From Thalassobius sp050633445 (GTDB taxonomy: Bacteria; Pseudomonadota; Alphaproteobacteria; Rhodobacterales; Rhodobacteraceae): DNA of 64,000 nucleotides. The notes beneath the pieces were generated by a model. That model searched no databases, was not told where the DNA came from, and saw only the letters and a list, made by a program, of their open reading frames with translations. A program made the translations under genes and the position numbers. The stretch is from NCBI GenBank assembly GCA_050633445.1, contig JBOEGN010000011.1, positions 1-64,000 of the forward strand, in the 5' to 3' direction. Below, one piece after another: positions 41,851 to 52,285 of the stretch (the first letter of the stretch is position 1; the number at the start of each line of letters is the position of its first letter).

Positions 41851-44253
41851 TTACTTGAAATAGGTTGCACTCAGGTCGTTGGACAGCCGTGCCAAGTCGT
41901 TGGACAGGCTGATCAGTTTGCTAGGGGTCATGTCGGCGGCGGCGCTGATGGCCAGATCGGTATGCAGGCGCAATGCCTCTCGCGCCAGAGGTGGCATGCG
42001 GCCCGCCTCGTCGAAATTGGGCAGGTCTTCCAGCAGTTCGCGCAGGGTCTCTAACTGGAAACGGATCGAGCGGGGGTTGCACCGGTCAAGCGCCAAAAGG
42101 TCAACCACACTTTCGCTACAGGGATCGCCCAGATACCGGCGCTGATGGGTGATCACGCTGTCGCCAAGCTCGATTGCGATGTCTACGCTGCCTTCTGGCG
42201 CGTCGGGTTCGGCGAAATAGGCCAGCGCGCCGGCCATTCCTTGCGCGCGCTCCAGCGACCGCCCGAATTCAAGGAACCGCCACCCGGACGAGCGGTACAT
42301 GTTGTCCTGCACAAGCCCGGCAAAACCCGAAAGCATCCGCAACAACGTGTCCATCGCGCGGACGCAATCCTGGCCGGGCTGGGTGTGCCGGCTGAGCCGT
42401 GACAGAGTGCGCCGCAAGTCGCGCAGGGCAATCCATCCATCGACCGAAAACCGGTCGCGCACCTTAGACGCGCAGCTGGTGGCGGCATCAATATGTTCGC
42501 TTAGCGTCTCGGGGATGCATTCGGTGGGGTCGGTGCCAAATCGCGCGAGGTATTGCTCGATCAGGGCGACCAACACATCAGAGGTCGAGCCGGTTTCCTC
42601 GAGCCGCAGATGATAGGCGCGCAGCAGGCGGATCGTCGCCTCGGTCCGTTCAACATAGCGGCCAAGCCAGTACAGATTATCCGCCGCGCGACTGGGCAGA
42701 GGATTCACCGGGCGGCGTTGCATGGTGTTAGCGGGGGCCAGGGTTTGGGTGTCCACGGGTGCATCCGATACGACCCATACGTCGGATACTGCGCCGCCGC
42801 GTTGCATCGTCAAGGCGGTGGTTTCTCCGCTGAGCCCGATGCGCGCATAGCCCCCCGGCATGATCGACCAACCGTTTGGCGTCCGCGCCATGAACACGCG
42901 AACGGTCATCGGACGGGCTTGCAAACGACCATCTGCATAAGCGGGGGTGGTGGACAGGGTCACGGCCTCTTGTGCGACAAGATTTGCGTTTTCGCGGTCG
43001 ATCCAATCCGACAAGGGCCCCGATCCCGGCGCGCGCAGATGTCCGGCCAATGCCTGGATGCTGCTTGCATCAAACGGTAGGCTGGTTGTGAGCGCTGGAC
43101 CAATCGTCATCCGGTGGGCGTTGCGGGCAACATAGGCGCGCTCGTCATCTGACCCACACCACCAGGTCGCGATATTGGGCATGTGCAATGGCGTGCCAAA
43201 GGCGCTGTCGGCGATGCGAGGAATAAAGGCCATCATGGCGCGAGATTCCAGCACACCAGACCCCAGCGCGTTCACCATACGTATGCGTCCGGTTCTGGCC
43301 GCATTGACCAGTCCGGGCGTTCCGATCTGGCTGGTCTCGTCCAGTTCCAGCGGATCGGCAAAACGCGCGTCCAACCGCCGCCACAATAGGCTGACAGGTT
43401 TCAATCCATCCACGGTGCGCACCATTGCCTGGCCATCGCTGACCGTCAGATCTTCGCCCTCCAGCAGCATCAGGCCCAGATAGCGGGCGATATAGACATG
43501 TTCGAAATAGGTATCCGTGCCGGGGCCGGGCGTCAGGATTGCCGGAGGATCGCTCCATTTACCCCCGCGCGCGCCCAGAGCGGTTTGGAAATCGCGAAAG
43601 AACCCGGCCAAGCGGTGAATATTGGCGTTCGCGAACAGGCCGGGAAACACGCGCGAGGTTGCCCGGCGGTTCTCCAACGCAAATCCGGCTCCTGACGGCG
43701 CCTGCGTCCTGTCGCCAAGCACGAACCAGCTGCCATCGGGGTTGCGCCCGATTTCAAACGCCAGGTGATGCAGGAAGTGCCCCGATTGCGGGACGATCCC
43801 CATCATCGGACGCAGCCATTCGGGGTTCTTGGCCAGCAAACTGGCGGGCAGGTGGCCGTTTTTGACCAGCGATTGGTCGCCATAGATGTCGGCGACGATC
43901 CGTTCCAGAATGTCTGCCCGTTGGGTCAGCCCCGCCGCGATCTGATCCCATTCGGACTGCGGCAGCAGCACGGGGATATGGCTAAGAGGCCAGTCACGCT
44001 CGTCCGGTGTCTGGTCCGAATAGCGGCGGAAATACACGCCCGCATCGCGCAGATACTGGTCGCCTCGGGCGATCCGCTCTTCGATCTCGTCACTCGACAG
44101 CTCTTGCAATCGCTGGATCAGCGGGGCCCAGACCGGCCGCATTTGACCGTCGGCGTCAAACAGCTCGTCCGCCGTGCTGTCGGGCACGGTGTACTCGGCC
44201 AGAATATCCGCCTTGGGCTGTGCAGCCATCGCGGCGTTGGGAAGGTCGTCCAT
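41851..44253 (-). CDS. Circularly permuted type 2 ATP-grasp / alpha-E fusion protein
   Basis: 800 residues. The N-terminal circularly permuted ATP-grasp domain (about 60-480; COG2308 type) has RDQYLRDAGVYFR, SGAGFALENRRATSRVFPG and EGEDLTVSDGQAMVRTVDG, which match the family. The C-terminal alpha-E domain (about 495-800; COG2307 type) begins LPSRAADNLYWLGRYVERTEATIRLLRAY (region). The two are often separate proteins; here they are fused. ATP-grasp ligases of this type are predicted to form amide bonds on peptides, and alpha-E is a helical partner. Its start is 3 bp after the stop of the DUF2126 gene. Confidence 0.9.
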   Translation of the reverse strand: MDDLPNAAMAAQPKADILAEYTVPDSTADELFDADGQMRPVWAPLIQRLQELSSDEIEERIARGDQYLRDAGVYFRRYSDQTPDERDWPLSHIPVLLPQSEWDQIAAGLTQRADILERIVADIYGDQSLVKNGHLPASLLAKNPEWLRPMMGIVPQSGHFLHHLAFEIGRNPDGSWFVLGDRTQAPSGAGFALENRRATSRVFPGLFANANIHRLAGFFRDFQTALGARGGKWSDPPAILTPGPGTDTYFEHVYIARYLGLMLLEGEDLTVSDGQAMVRTVDGLKPVSLLWRRLDARFADPLELDETSQIGTPGLVNAARTGRIRMVNALGSGVLESRAMMAFIPRIADSAFGTPLHMPNIATWWCGSDDERAYVARNAHRMTIGPALTTSLPFDASSIQALAGHLRAPGSGPLSDWIDRENANLVAQEAVTLSTTPAYADGRLQARPMTVRVFMARTPNGWSIMPGGYARIGLSGETTALTMQRGGAVSDVWVVSDAPVDTQTLAPANTMQRRPVNPLPSRAADNLYWLGRYVERTEATIRLLRAYHLRLEETGSTSDVLVALIEQYLARFGTDPTECIPETLSEHIDAATSCASKVRDRFSVDGWIALRDLRRTLSRLSRHTQPGQDCVRAMDTLLRMLSGFAGLVQDNMYRSSGWRFLEFGRSLERAQGMAGALAYFAEPDAPEGSVDIAIELGDSVITHQRRYLGDPCSESVVDLLALDRCNPRSIRFQLETLRELLEDLPNFDEAGRMPPLAREALRLHTDLAISAAADMTPSKLISLSNDLARLSNDLSATYFK

Positions 44254-44256
44254 GGA

Positions 44257-47200
44257 TCAGACACCTGTGGGGCGCCGCAAATCCAGGGTCATGGGGAACT
44301 CGGGGTGCGGCGTTTCGATGGGTGGGACGTAAGAACCTGATGTATGCCCGTTTGCCTGGAACCGCGCAAGCCTGCGGGCCTCGGCCTCGTTTCCGTTGAC
44401 GGGGAACGTGTCGTAACTGCGCCCGCCGGGATGGGCGACGTGATAGACACACCCCCCGATCGAGCGGTTGGACCACGTGTCATAAATATCAAACGTCAGC
44501 GGGGCGTTGACCGGCAGCACCGGGTGCAGGGCCTCGGCTGGTTGCCACGCTTTGAAGCGCACGCCGCCCACAAACGTACCGGATTCCTCGGTCGCCGTCA
44601 GGGGGATGCGACGTTCGTTGCAGGTAACGACATAGCGGTCGGGATTGGGCGTTTGCAGCTTCACTTGCAGCCGCTCGACCGAGCTATCAGTATAGCGCAC
44701 GGTGCCGCCAATCGCGCCGGTTTCACCCAGCACGTGCCACGGCTCCAGCGCTTGTTTCAGCTCCAGCGTGTTGCCTTCGTAGGTGACCTCGCCGCAGAAG
44801 GGGAAGCGGAACTCGGCTTGCGCCTTGAACCAGTCGGGGTTCATGTCAAAGCCGTGCTCACCCAGGTCGCGCAGCACATCCATCAGGTCCTGCCACAGGA
44901 AATGCGGTAGCATGTAACGGTCATGCAGAACGGTGCCCCAACGCACGGGTTTTCCCTTGATCGGGGATTTCCACATGCGCGCGATGATGGCGCGGATCAG
45001 CAGTTGCTGGGCGAGGGACATCTTGGCATCCGGCGGCATTTCGAACCCGCGGAATTCGACCAGGCCCAATCGGCCCGTAGGACTATCGGGCGAGTACAGC
45101 TTGTCGATGCAGATCTCGGCGCGGTGAGTGTTGCCGGTCACGTCGATCAGCATGTTGCGCAGCAACCGGTCCACCAGCCAGGGTGGCGGGGCTGCGCCCT
45201 CGTCCGGGTTGGGGATCTGCGATAGGGCGATTTCCAGCTCGTACAGCGTGTCGTGTCGTGCTTCGTCGATGCGCGGCGCCTGCGAGGTCGGGCCGATGAA
45301 CAGACCAGAGAATAGGTAGGACAGGCAGGGATGCCGCTGCCAATACAGGATCAAGGATCGCAGCAAATCGGGCCGCCGCAGGAAGGGGCTGTCCGCTGGC
45401 GTGTCGCCCCCAACAACCACGTGATTGCCGCCGCCGGTGCCGGTGTGGCGTCCGTCGGTCATGAACTTGTCCGCACCCAGACGGCATTGGCGGGCCTCTT
45501 CGTAAATCGCCTGAGTGGTCGCGACGCATTCATCCCAATTGGCGGCGGGGTGGATGTTCACCTCGATCACACCGGGGTCAGGGGCCACGCGGATCACGTT
45601 CAACCGGCTGTCATGCGGAGGGGCATAGCCCTCGATATGGACGGGCAGGTTCAACTCGGCCGCTGCGGCCTCGGCGGTGGCCAGTAGCTCCAGATAATCC
45701 TCAAGCGATTCCGTGGGCGGCATGAACACGCAAAGCCGCCCGTCGCGCGGTTCCACGGCGATGGCGGTGCGAACTTCGCCGTCTTCGGGGCCGACACCCT
45801 GCGCATTGATTTGCTGATGAGAATCGTCCTGCGCGGATTTCTTGGTTTTCTGCGTGTGGCCGGGCGAAGTTTTGGGGGTCATCCGATTTTTCTCGGCGTC
45901 CTCGGCGGCGATCCGGTCAATTTCGGCCTGAACCGCGTGTTTGCGATCCTCTGAGCCGCCATGAAAATCCGGTAAGTTTGACACGGGCACGGTGGGGTCC
46001 GGCGGATAGGTATAGGGGTATTGCGAGGCCGGAATGAACGGCAAGGTCCCCAGCGGCAGGCGGAACCCGACGGGGCTGTCGCCGGGGATCAGGAACAGGT
46101 GACCGCGGCGGGCCTTCCAGACCTCGGACATCCAGCGCGACGGTTTGCTGGCGCTTTGCCAGCGCTGCACCGGCAGGACATAGCCCGCCGGATCATTCAG
46201 GCCGCGGCTGAACACACGCGCCAGACGCGCGCGTTCCTCGGGGTCTTTCAGTTTCGAGTTCTCGGGCGAGACGTTCGAGGGCAGCTGCGCCTCTTTCAAA
46301 ATCCATTCACCCGGGTCTTCGAAGGCAGGTTGCGCGCATTCGGGGTCAACGCCCAGCTTGGCGGCAAAGGTCTTCATGAAGGCACCGGCATCTTCGGCGG
46401 TCGGGGCCTCGTCTGCGTCCTCACGCGCGATCAGATCGGGGTTCTTCCAGACAGGTTTGCCGTCCTTGCGCCAATAGAGCGAGAAGGTCCAACGTGGCAG
46501 GCTTTCACCCGGATACCACTTGCCTTGGCCATAGTGCAGGAACCCACCGGGGGCGAAACGCTTCTGCAACCGGCGGATCAGATCATCGGCCAGCCCACGT
46601 TTTTGCGGGCCGACGGCGTCGGTGTTCCACTCGTCGCTTTCGAAATCGTCGATGGAGACAAACGTGGGCTCGCCACCCATGGTCAGGCGTGCGTCGCCTG
46701 CCTCCAGGCTTTCATCGACCTTTTTGCCCAGTTTCAGCAGGCCATCCCAGGCGTCATCCGAAAACGGCTTGGTGATGCGCGGATGTTCGGCCACGCGGGT
46801 CACGGACATGTCGAATTTGAAATCGACCTCGGCATAGCTGGCCATGCCAGAGATTGGCGCGGCGTTGCGATAATGCGGGGTCGCGGCCAGCGGGATGTGG
46901 CTTTCGCCCGCCAACAGGCCACTGGTCGGGTCCAGCCCAATCCAACCGGCACCGGGGACATAAGCCTCGACCCAGGCGTGCAGATCGGTGAAGTCATGAT
47001 CCGTCCCCGAGGGGCCATCCAGCGCCTCGAGGTCCGGTTTCAGCTGGATCAGATAGCCCGAAACGAACCGCGCAGCGATCCCCATATGGCGGAGCACCTG
47101 CACCAAAAGCCAGCTGGAATCGCGACATGACCCCGACCCGGTTTCCAGCGTTTCGTCGGGGGTCTGAACGCCCGGCTCCATCCGAATGGTATAGTTCACC

Positions 47201-47664
47201 TTGTCCGAGACCATCTGGTTCAGCAGCACCAGCTTGTCCACGATCTGCATCTTGTCACGCGGGATCGTGTCCATGAAGGCATCGAAATGATGGCCCGTCT
47301 GGATCGGTTTCAGATAGATCGACAGGTCCTCGTCGAAATCCAGCGGATAGTCGAAGGGCCAGTGTTCCGCGCTGTCCTCGACGAAGAAATCGAAGGGGTT
47401 ATAGACGGACATGTCAGCGGTCAGATCGACCTCGATCTTGAACTCGGTGACTGGTTCGGGGAACACGAACCGTCCCATCCAGTTGCCATACGGATCCTGT
47501 TGGTGGTTCACGAAATGCGGCTCTGGCCCGACCTTCAGCGAATGCGAGATCACACGCGTGCGCCCATGCGGGGCGGGTCTGAGCCGGATGATCTGAGGGG
47601 CCAGTGTGACAGGCCGGTCGTATTTGTAATGCGTAAGGTGGTGAATGCTTGCGATAATGGCCAT
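44257..47664 (-). CDS. Transglutaminase / DUF2126 fusion protein
   Basis: 1,135 residues. The N-terminal transglutaminase domain (about 1-290) has the triad Cys180 (SGSCRDSSW), His229 (DLHAWVEAY) and Asp245 (GLDPTSG). A DUF2126 region (about 320-1135) follows, with a low-complexity linker near 590-640 (SPGHTQKTKKSAQDD). DUF2126 (COG4196) is fixed in neighbourhoods with circularly permuted ATP-grasp and alpha-E genes. No signal peptide is seen. First gene of the operon, transcribed toward the ATP-grasp fusion and the second transglutaminase. Confidence 0.9.
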   Translation of the reverse strand: MAIIASIHHLTHYKYDRPVTLAPQIIRLRPAPHGRTRVISHSLKVGPEPHFVNHQQDPYGNWMGRFVFPEPVTEFKIEVDLTADMSVYNPFDFFVEDSAEHWPFDYPLDFDEDLSIYLKPIQTGHHFDAFMDTIPRDKMQIVDKLVLLNQMVSDKVNYTIRMEPGVQTPDETLETGSGSCRDSSWLLVQVLRHMGIAARFVSGYLIQLKPDLEALDGPSGTDHDFTDLHAWVEAYVPGAGWIGLDPTSGLLAGESHIPLAATPHYRNAAPISGMASYAEVDFKFDMSVTRVAEHPRITKPFSDDAWDGLLKLGKKVDESLEAGDARLTMGGEPTFVSIDDFESDEWNTDAVGPQKRGLADDLIRRLQKRFAPGGFLHYGQGKWYPGESLPRWTFSLYWRKDGKPVWKNPDLIAREDADEAPTAEDAGAFMKTFAAKLGVDPECAQPAFEDPGEWILKEAQLPSNVSPENSKLKDPEERARLARVFSRGLNDPAGYVLPVQRWQSASKPSRWMSEVWKARRGHLFLIPGDSPVGFRLPLGTLPFIPASQYPYTYPPDPTVPVSNLPDFHGGSEDRKHAVQAEIDRIAAEDAEKNRMTPKTSPGHTQKTKKSAQDDSHQQINAQGVGPEDGEVRTAIAVEPRDGRLCVFMPPTESLEDYLELLATAEAAAAELNLPVHIEGYAPPHDSRLNVIRVAPDPGVIEVNIHPAANWDECVATTQAIYEEARQCRLGADKFMTDGRHTGTGGGNHVVVGGDTPADSPFLRRPDLLRSLILYWQRHPCLSYLFSGLFIGPTSQAPRIDEARHDTLYELEIALSQIPNPDEGAAPPPWLVDRLLRNMLIDVTGNTHRAEICIDKLYSPDSPTGRLGLVEFRGFEMPPDAKMSLAQQLLIRAIIARMWKSPIKGKPVRWGTVLHDRYMLPHFLWQDLMDVLRDLGEHGFDMNPDWFKAQAEFRFPFCGEVTYEGNTLELKQALEPWHVLGETGAIGGTVRYTDSSVERLQVKLQTPNPDRYVVTCNERRIPLTATEESGTFVGGVRFKAWQPAEALHPVLPVNAPLTFDIYDTWSNRSIGGCVYHVAHPGGRSYDTFPVNGNEAEARRLARFQANGHTSGSYVPPIETPHPEFPMTLDLRRPTGV

Positions 47665-47778
47665 TGGGTGCCTGTCAGTTAGTGCTGGTACCAGTATGGA
47701 ACAGCCCGCAGGCGGGGTCCGTTGGAAACGCCCCAGCTGCGGTATTCGGGGGCGCCCCAGTTCCAGGGTGATGAAAAA

Positions 47779-48402
47779 TCAGGCGGTTTCGACCAGTCCG
47801 CCGATCTCTTCGATCAGGGTGACGATCTGATCCACGCCCTTGCCGTGCCGCAGGGACGCAAAGACAAAGGGTTTGCCCGCCCGCATCCGGGTGGCGTCAC
47901 GCTCCATCACCTCCAACGAGGCCCCCACGTAAGGCGCCAGATCGGTCTTGTTGATGATCAGCACGTCGGATTTGGTGATGGCAGGGCCGCCCTTGCGAGG
48001 GATTTCCTCGCCCGCGGCCACGTCGATGACATACAGCGTCAGATCCGCCAGTTCCGGGCTGAACGTGGCGCTTAGGTTGTCGCCACCGCTTTCGATCAGC
48101 ACGATTTCCAACTCGGGATGACGCTGGCGCATCTCGTCCACAGCGGCCAGGTTGATCGAGGCATCCTCGCGGATCGCGGTATGGGGGCAGCCGCCGGTTT
48201 CCACGCCGATGATCCGGTCCTGCGGCAGGACTTGCAGCCGCATCAGCGCTTCGGCGTCCTCTTGGGTGTAGATGTCATTGGTGATCGCGCCGATGGAATA
48301 CGTGTCGGACAGCGCCTTGCACAGGTTGGCCGTCAACGTGGTTTTGCCCGCGCCAACGGGGCCACCGATACCGATACGAAGAGGACCGTGAGGAGAGCTC
48401 AT
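47779..48402 (-). CDS. ureG: Urease accessory GTPase UreG
   Basis: SIMIBI-class GTPase of 207 residues that powers nickel delivery to urease with UreE, UreF and UreD. The P-loop GPVGAGKTT is at 14-22. The CPH-type metal-binding motif occurs in GGCPHTAIRED (about 69-79), followed by ESGGDN and NKTDLAPYVG as the G motifs. Last gene of the urease operon, overlapping ureF by 4 bp. Confidence 0.96.
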   Translation of the reverse strand: MSSPHGPLRIGIGGPVGAGKTTLTANLCKALSDTYSIGAITNDIYTQEDAEALMRLQVLPQDRIIGVETGGCPHTAIREDASINLAAVDEMRQRHPELEIVLIESGGDNLSATFSPELADLTLYVIDVAAGEEIPRKGGPAITKSDVLIINKTDLAPYVGASLEVMERDATRMRAGKPFVFASLRHGKGVDQIVTLIEEIGGLVETA

Positions 48403-49037
48403 GAGCGGAAAAGCCTTGTGTATTGAGTTTCGTGTTTCATCGAGGCGATGTCGGCCAGGATGGTCGTGCCGCCCAGATCGTCCAGCGTCAGGTCAGCGGA
48501 TTGGCGGGTGATATCCTCGCACAGGGGGGACAGGGCAGCGATGATCGCCTGCCCCTCGGTCTGGCCCAGCGGCACCAGCCGGATCGCGGCCGAGGTCAGG
48601 TTGGACGCAAAACCATGCAGATACATCGCGCAGGTCTGGGGCAGGGGGATGCCATGGCGCGCGGCGGCATGGCCCAGGGCGACGGGATAGGTCAGGTTCG
48701 GCAGCGCCTCGCCCCAAATGGCCGTTGTCGTCCGGCAAAAGGCAGCGCCCTGTTGCTCGGTCTCCAACAGACGTTCCGCCGAGGGTGCAAAGGCACGGGC
48801 CAGCGCATCGACCTCGGCCAGATCCGCACCGCGATAGGCAGCGTGCAGCAGAATCGCATCATTGCGCCCGGTCCCATGCCGCAGGATGTCCGTCAGCCAA
48901 TCCTGAAAACTGATCGCATCGGTGACCTGCCCCGCCTCGATCGCCCATTCCAACCCGTGGCTATAACTGAACGCCCCCACCGGATAGGCAGGCGACAGCC
49001 ATTGCGCCAGGGTCAGGAGATGCCGATCAGTGATCAT
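48399..49037 (-). CDS. ureF: Urease accessory protein UreF
   Basis: 212 residues from the ATG at 49037. The frame is open further upstream, but MITDRHLLTLAQWLSPAYPVG is the conserved start. The all-helical UreF pattern includes PVGAFSYSHGLEWAIEAG and HGTGRNDAILLHAAYRGAD. UreF bridges UreD and UreG during nickel insertion. The start overlaps the ureE end by 11 bp. Confidence 0.94.
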   Translation of the reverse strand: MITDRHLLTLAQWLSPAYPVGAFSYSHGLEWAIEAGQVTDAISFQDWLTDILRHGTGRNDAILLHAAYRGADLAEVDALARAFAPSAERLLETEQQGAAFCRTTTAIWGEALPNLTYPVALGHAAARHGIPLPQTCAMYLHGFASNLTSAAIRLVPLGQTEGQAIIAALSPLCEDITRQSADLTLDDLGGTTILADIASMKHETQYTRLFRS

Positions 49038-49509
49038 GGCTATGCGTGTGCAGGGTTTTGCCGTGGTCGTGCGAATGGGTGCGTCCATGCCCATAGGCGC
49101 CACCTTCGGGCAGAAAGGGTTCCAGAACCTCGACCACGGTTGCGCTCAGATGGGACAGCATCGCCATGATCACGTGATCGCGCTGGATCAGCAGGCGGGA
49201 TTCCTCGATCTGGCACGGCGTGTGGCGGTTGCCGATATGCCAGGCCAGTCGGGGCAGGTGATCGCCGGTGACTTGCAGCAGCTCCTCAGGGGCAGCCAGC
49301 ACCTTGATATGCGCGCCATCCGTCAGCGTGAAGGCGTCGCCCTGATGCAGGTTCTCGGTATGCTCCAGATCGACCAAAAAGGCCGAACCGTCATCCGCAA
49401 CCAGCCTTTTGCGACGTAGAAAACGATCATCATAGGAAAGGGTGCAGGTTTTTGCGGCGTCCTGAACGTCTTCGGCGCGGGTGATGGTGTGGGAGGTGGG
49501 CAGTGACAT
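49027..49509 (-). CDS. ureE: Urease accessory protein UreE (nickel chaperone)
   Basis: 160 residues. The N-terminal peptide-binding domain and the C-terminal metal-binding domain of UreE are followed by a His-rich tail (GHGRTHSHDHGKTLHTHSHDH, region 140-160) that binds nickel. The conserved RLAWHIGNRHTPCQIE contains the dimer-interface His. It lies 247 bp after ureC; that gap holds a small ORF on the other strand. Confidence 0.94.
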   Translation of the reverse strand: MSLPTSHTITRAEDVQDAAKTCTLSYDDRFLRRKRLVADDGSAFLVDLEHTENLHQGDAFTLTDGAHIKVLAAPEELLQVTGDHLPRLAWHIGNRHTPCQIEESRLLIQRDHVIMAMLSHLSATVVEVLEPFLPEGGAYGHGRTHSHDHGKTLHTHSHDH

Positions 49510-49587
49510 GTGATTTTCCGAAGTGATTCAGTGATTGTTAAATAGATTGCCCGAGCGTGGAGCCTGCACACAAGACCAGAGGCACCG

Positions 49588-49756
49588 ATGCACGATTTGA
49601 CCCTGACCCATGAACTGGCCGAAATCCGCACCCAGATCGCGCGATTGCAAGAACGCGAGGCTGCGCTGCGCGCCAGTTTGCGCGATCACACGCGCAGTGG
49701 CGACCGGCCCGGATGGCCGATCCAACGAGTTGAGGGCGCGGGCGCTCATGGGGGCC

Positions 49757-49767
<11 letters not shown>
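49588..49767 (+). CDS. 59-residue coiled-coil mini-protein, antisense within the urease operon
   Basis: ATG 49588 with AGAGG 5 bp upstream; stop TGA 49765-49767. The protein begins MHDLTLTHELAEIRTQ, continues with IARLQEREAALRASLRDH, which has heptad-like Leu/Ile spacing, and ends in a Gly-rich tail. It runs opposite to ureC and ureE, overlaps the last 11 bp of ureC and fills most of the ureC-ureE gap. The minus-strand frame here reads as a poor protein, so the plus frame is the better candidate. No family was assigned; it may be a shortened member of a small helical family. Confidence 0.55.
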
Positions 49768-51466
<1,699 letters not shown>

Positions 51467-51499
51467 AGCGGGATCCTTCGGACGTTTTCAGAGAGGCGC

Positions 51500-51805
51500 T
51501 TAAAGCGCGCCCATGACCTTTTGATTGAAACCATAGACGGTGCGACCGCCCGAGATCGGGACCAGCGTCACCTCCCGGCGTTGGCCGGGTTCGAAACGCA
51601 CAGCGGTGCCAGCGGCGATGTCCAGCCGCATGCCGCGCGCGGCCTCGCGGTCAAAGTCCAGCGCGGGGTTGGTTTCATAGAAATGGTAATGCGAGCCGAC
51701 CTGCACAGGCCGGTCGCCGGTATTGGCCACCATCAGGGATACCGGCGTGCTGCCCTCGTTCAGGGTCAGCTCGCCCTCGGCGGGGAACAGCTCGCCGGGG
51801 ATCAT
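51500..51805 (-). CDS. ureB: Urease subunit beta
   Basis: 101 residues from ATG 51805, the usual UreB length, beginning MIPGELFPAEGELTLN. A start at 51817 (MGPQMIPG) is in frame, but the ATGA overlap with the upstream mini-gene favours 51805. The conserved QVGSHYHFYETNPAL and GFNQKVMG motifs are present. It forms the (alpha-beta-gamma)3 enzyme with UreA and UreC. It ends 33 bp before ureC. Confidence 0.96.
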   Translation of the reverse strand: MIPGELFPAEGELTLNEGSTPVSLMVANTGDRPVQVGSHYHFYETNPALDFDREAARGMRLDIAAGTAVRFEPGQRREVTLVPISGGRTVYGFNQKVMGAL

Positions 51806-51969
51806 TTGCGGCCCCATGCGATCATTGCGGCCAGACCAACCGCGACAGAGCCGGCCAGCAGCGGCAGCCAGCTGGCATCATTTGCGTGGGGGTGCAGGTG
51901 CATCCCGTCATGGGCCAGAGCGGGCGAGGCGATCAGGGCGGTCAGAATGGCAGTGGACAGAATTTTCAT
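51802..51969 (-). CDS. 55-residue His-rich secreted or membrane mini-protein between ureA and ureB
   Basis: ATG 51969, stop TGA 51802-51804 overlapping the ureB ATG by 4 bp. It starts 12 bp after the ureA stop, behind GGATC-type purines. The first 19 residues (MKILSTAILTALIASPALA) look like a Sec signal. The mature start HDGMHLHPHANDASW has four His within nine residues. A hydrophobic helix LPLLAGSVAVGLAAMIAW and a basic end GRK follow. This pattern suggests a single-pass mini-protein with a periplasmic metal-binding patch; it recalls the N-terminus of HupE/UreJ nickel permeases but lacks the rest. Function unknown. Confidence 0.72.
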   Translation of the reverse strand: MKILSTAILTALIASPALAHDGMHLHPHANDASWLPLLAGSVAVGLAAMIAWGRK

Positions 51970-51981
51970 CGCGGGATCCTC

Positions 51982-52284
51982 TTAGCGAATGGGATTGTGG
52001 ACGGTGACCAGCTTGGTGCCGTCGGGAAAGGTGGCTTCGACCTGCACTTCGTGGATCATCTCGGGGATGCCCTCCATGCATTGATCGCGGGTGATGACCT
52101 GCGCACCGGCGACCATCATATCGGCGACGCTGCGCCCGTCGCGGGCGCCTTCGACCACGGCGTCGGTGATCAGGGCGATGGCCTCGGGGTGGTTCAGTTT
52201 GACGCCTCGTGACAGGCGTTTTCGGGCGACCTCGGCAGCCAAAGCGATCAGGAGTTTGTCTTTTTCACGCGGAGTCAGGTTCAT
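51982..52284 (-). CDS. ureA: Urease subunit gamma
   Basis: 100 residues, the standard length. MNLTPREKDKLLIALAAEVARKR, RGVKLNHPEAIALI and the C-terminal EVQVEATFPDGTKLVTVHNPI are characteristic of UreA. Its start is 1 bp after the ureD stop and its stop is 12 bp before the hidden mini-gene. Confidence 0.97.
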   Translation of the reverse strand: MNLTPREKDKLLIALAAEVARKRLSRGVKLNHPEAIALITDAVVEGARDGRSVADMMVAGAQVITRDQCMEGIPEMIHEVQVEATFPDGTKLVTVHNPIR

Positions 52285-52285
52285 G

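Noticed and set aside
47685..47694. CTGGTACCAG palindrome upstream of the DUF2126 gene
   Set aside because: Ten-base palindromes are expected by chance in 64 kb and there is no supporting half-site or regulator nearby.
49528..49749. 73-codon minus-strand frame between ureC and ureE
   Set aside because: In the operon direction, but the product has no regular structure or conserved pattern; the opposite-strand coiled-coil ORF fits the codon pattern better.
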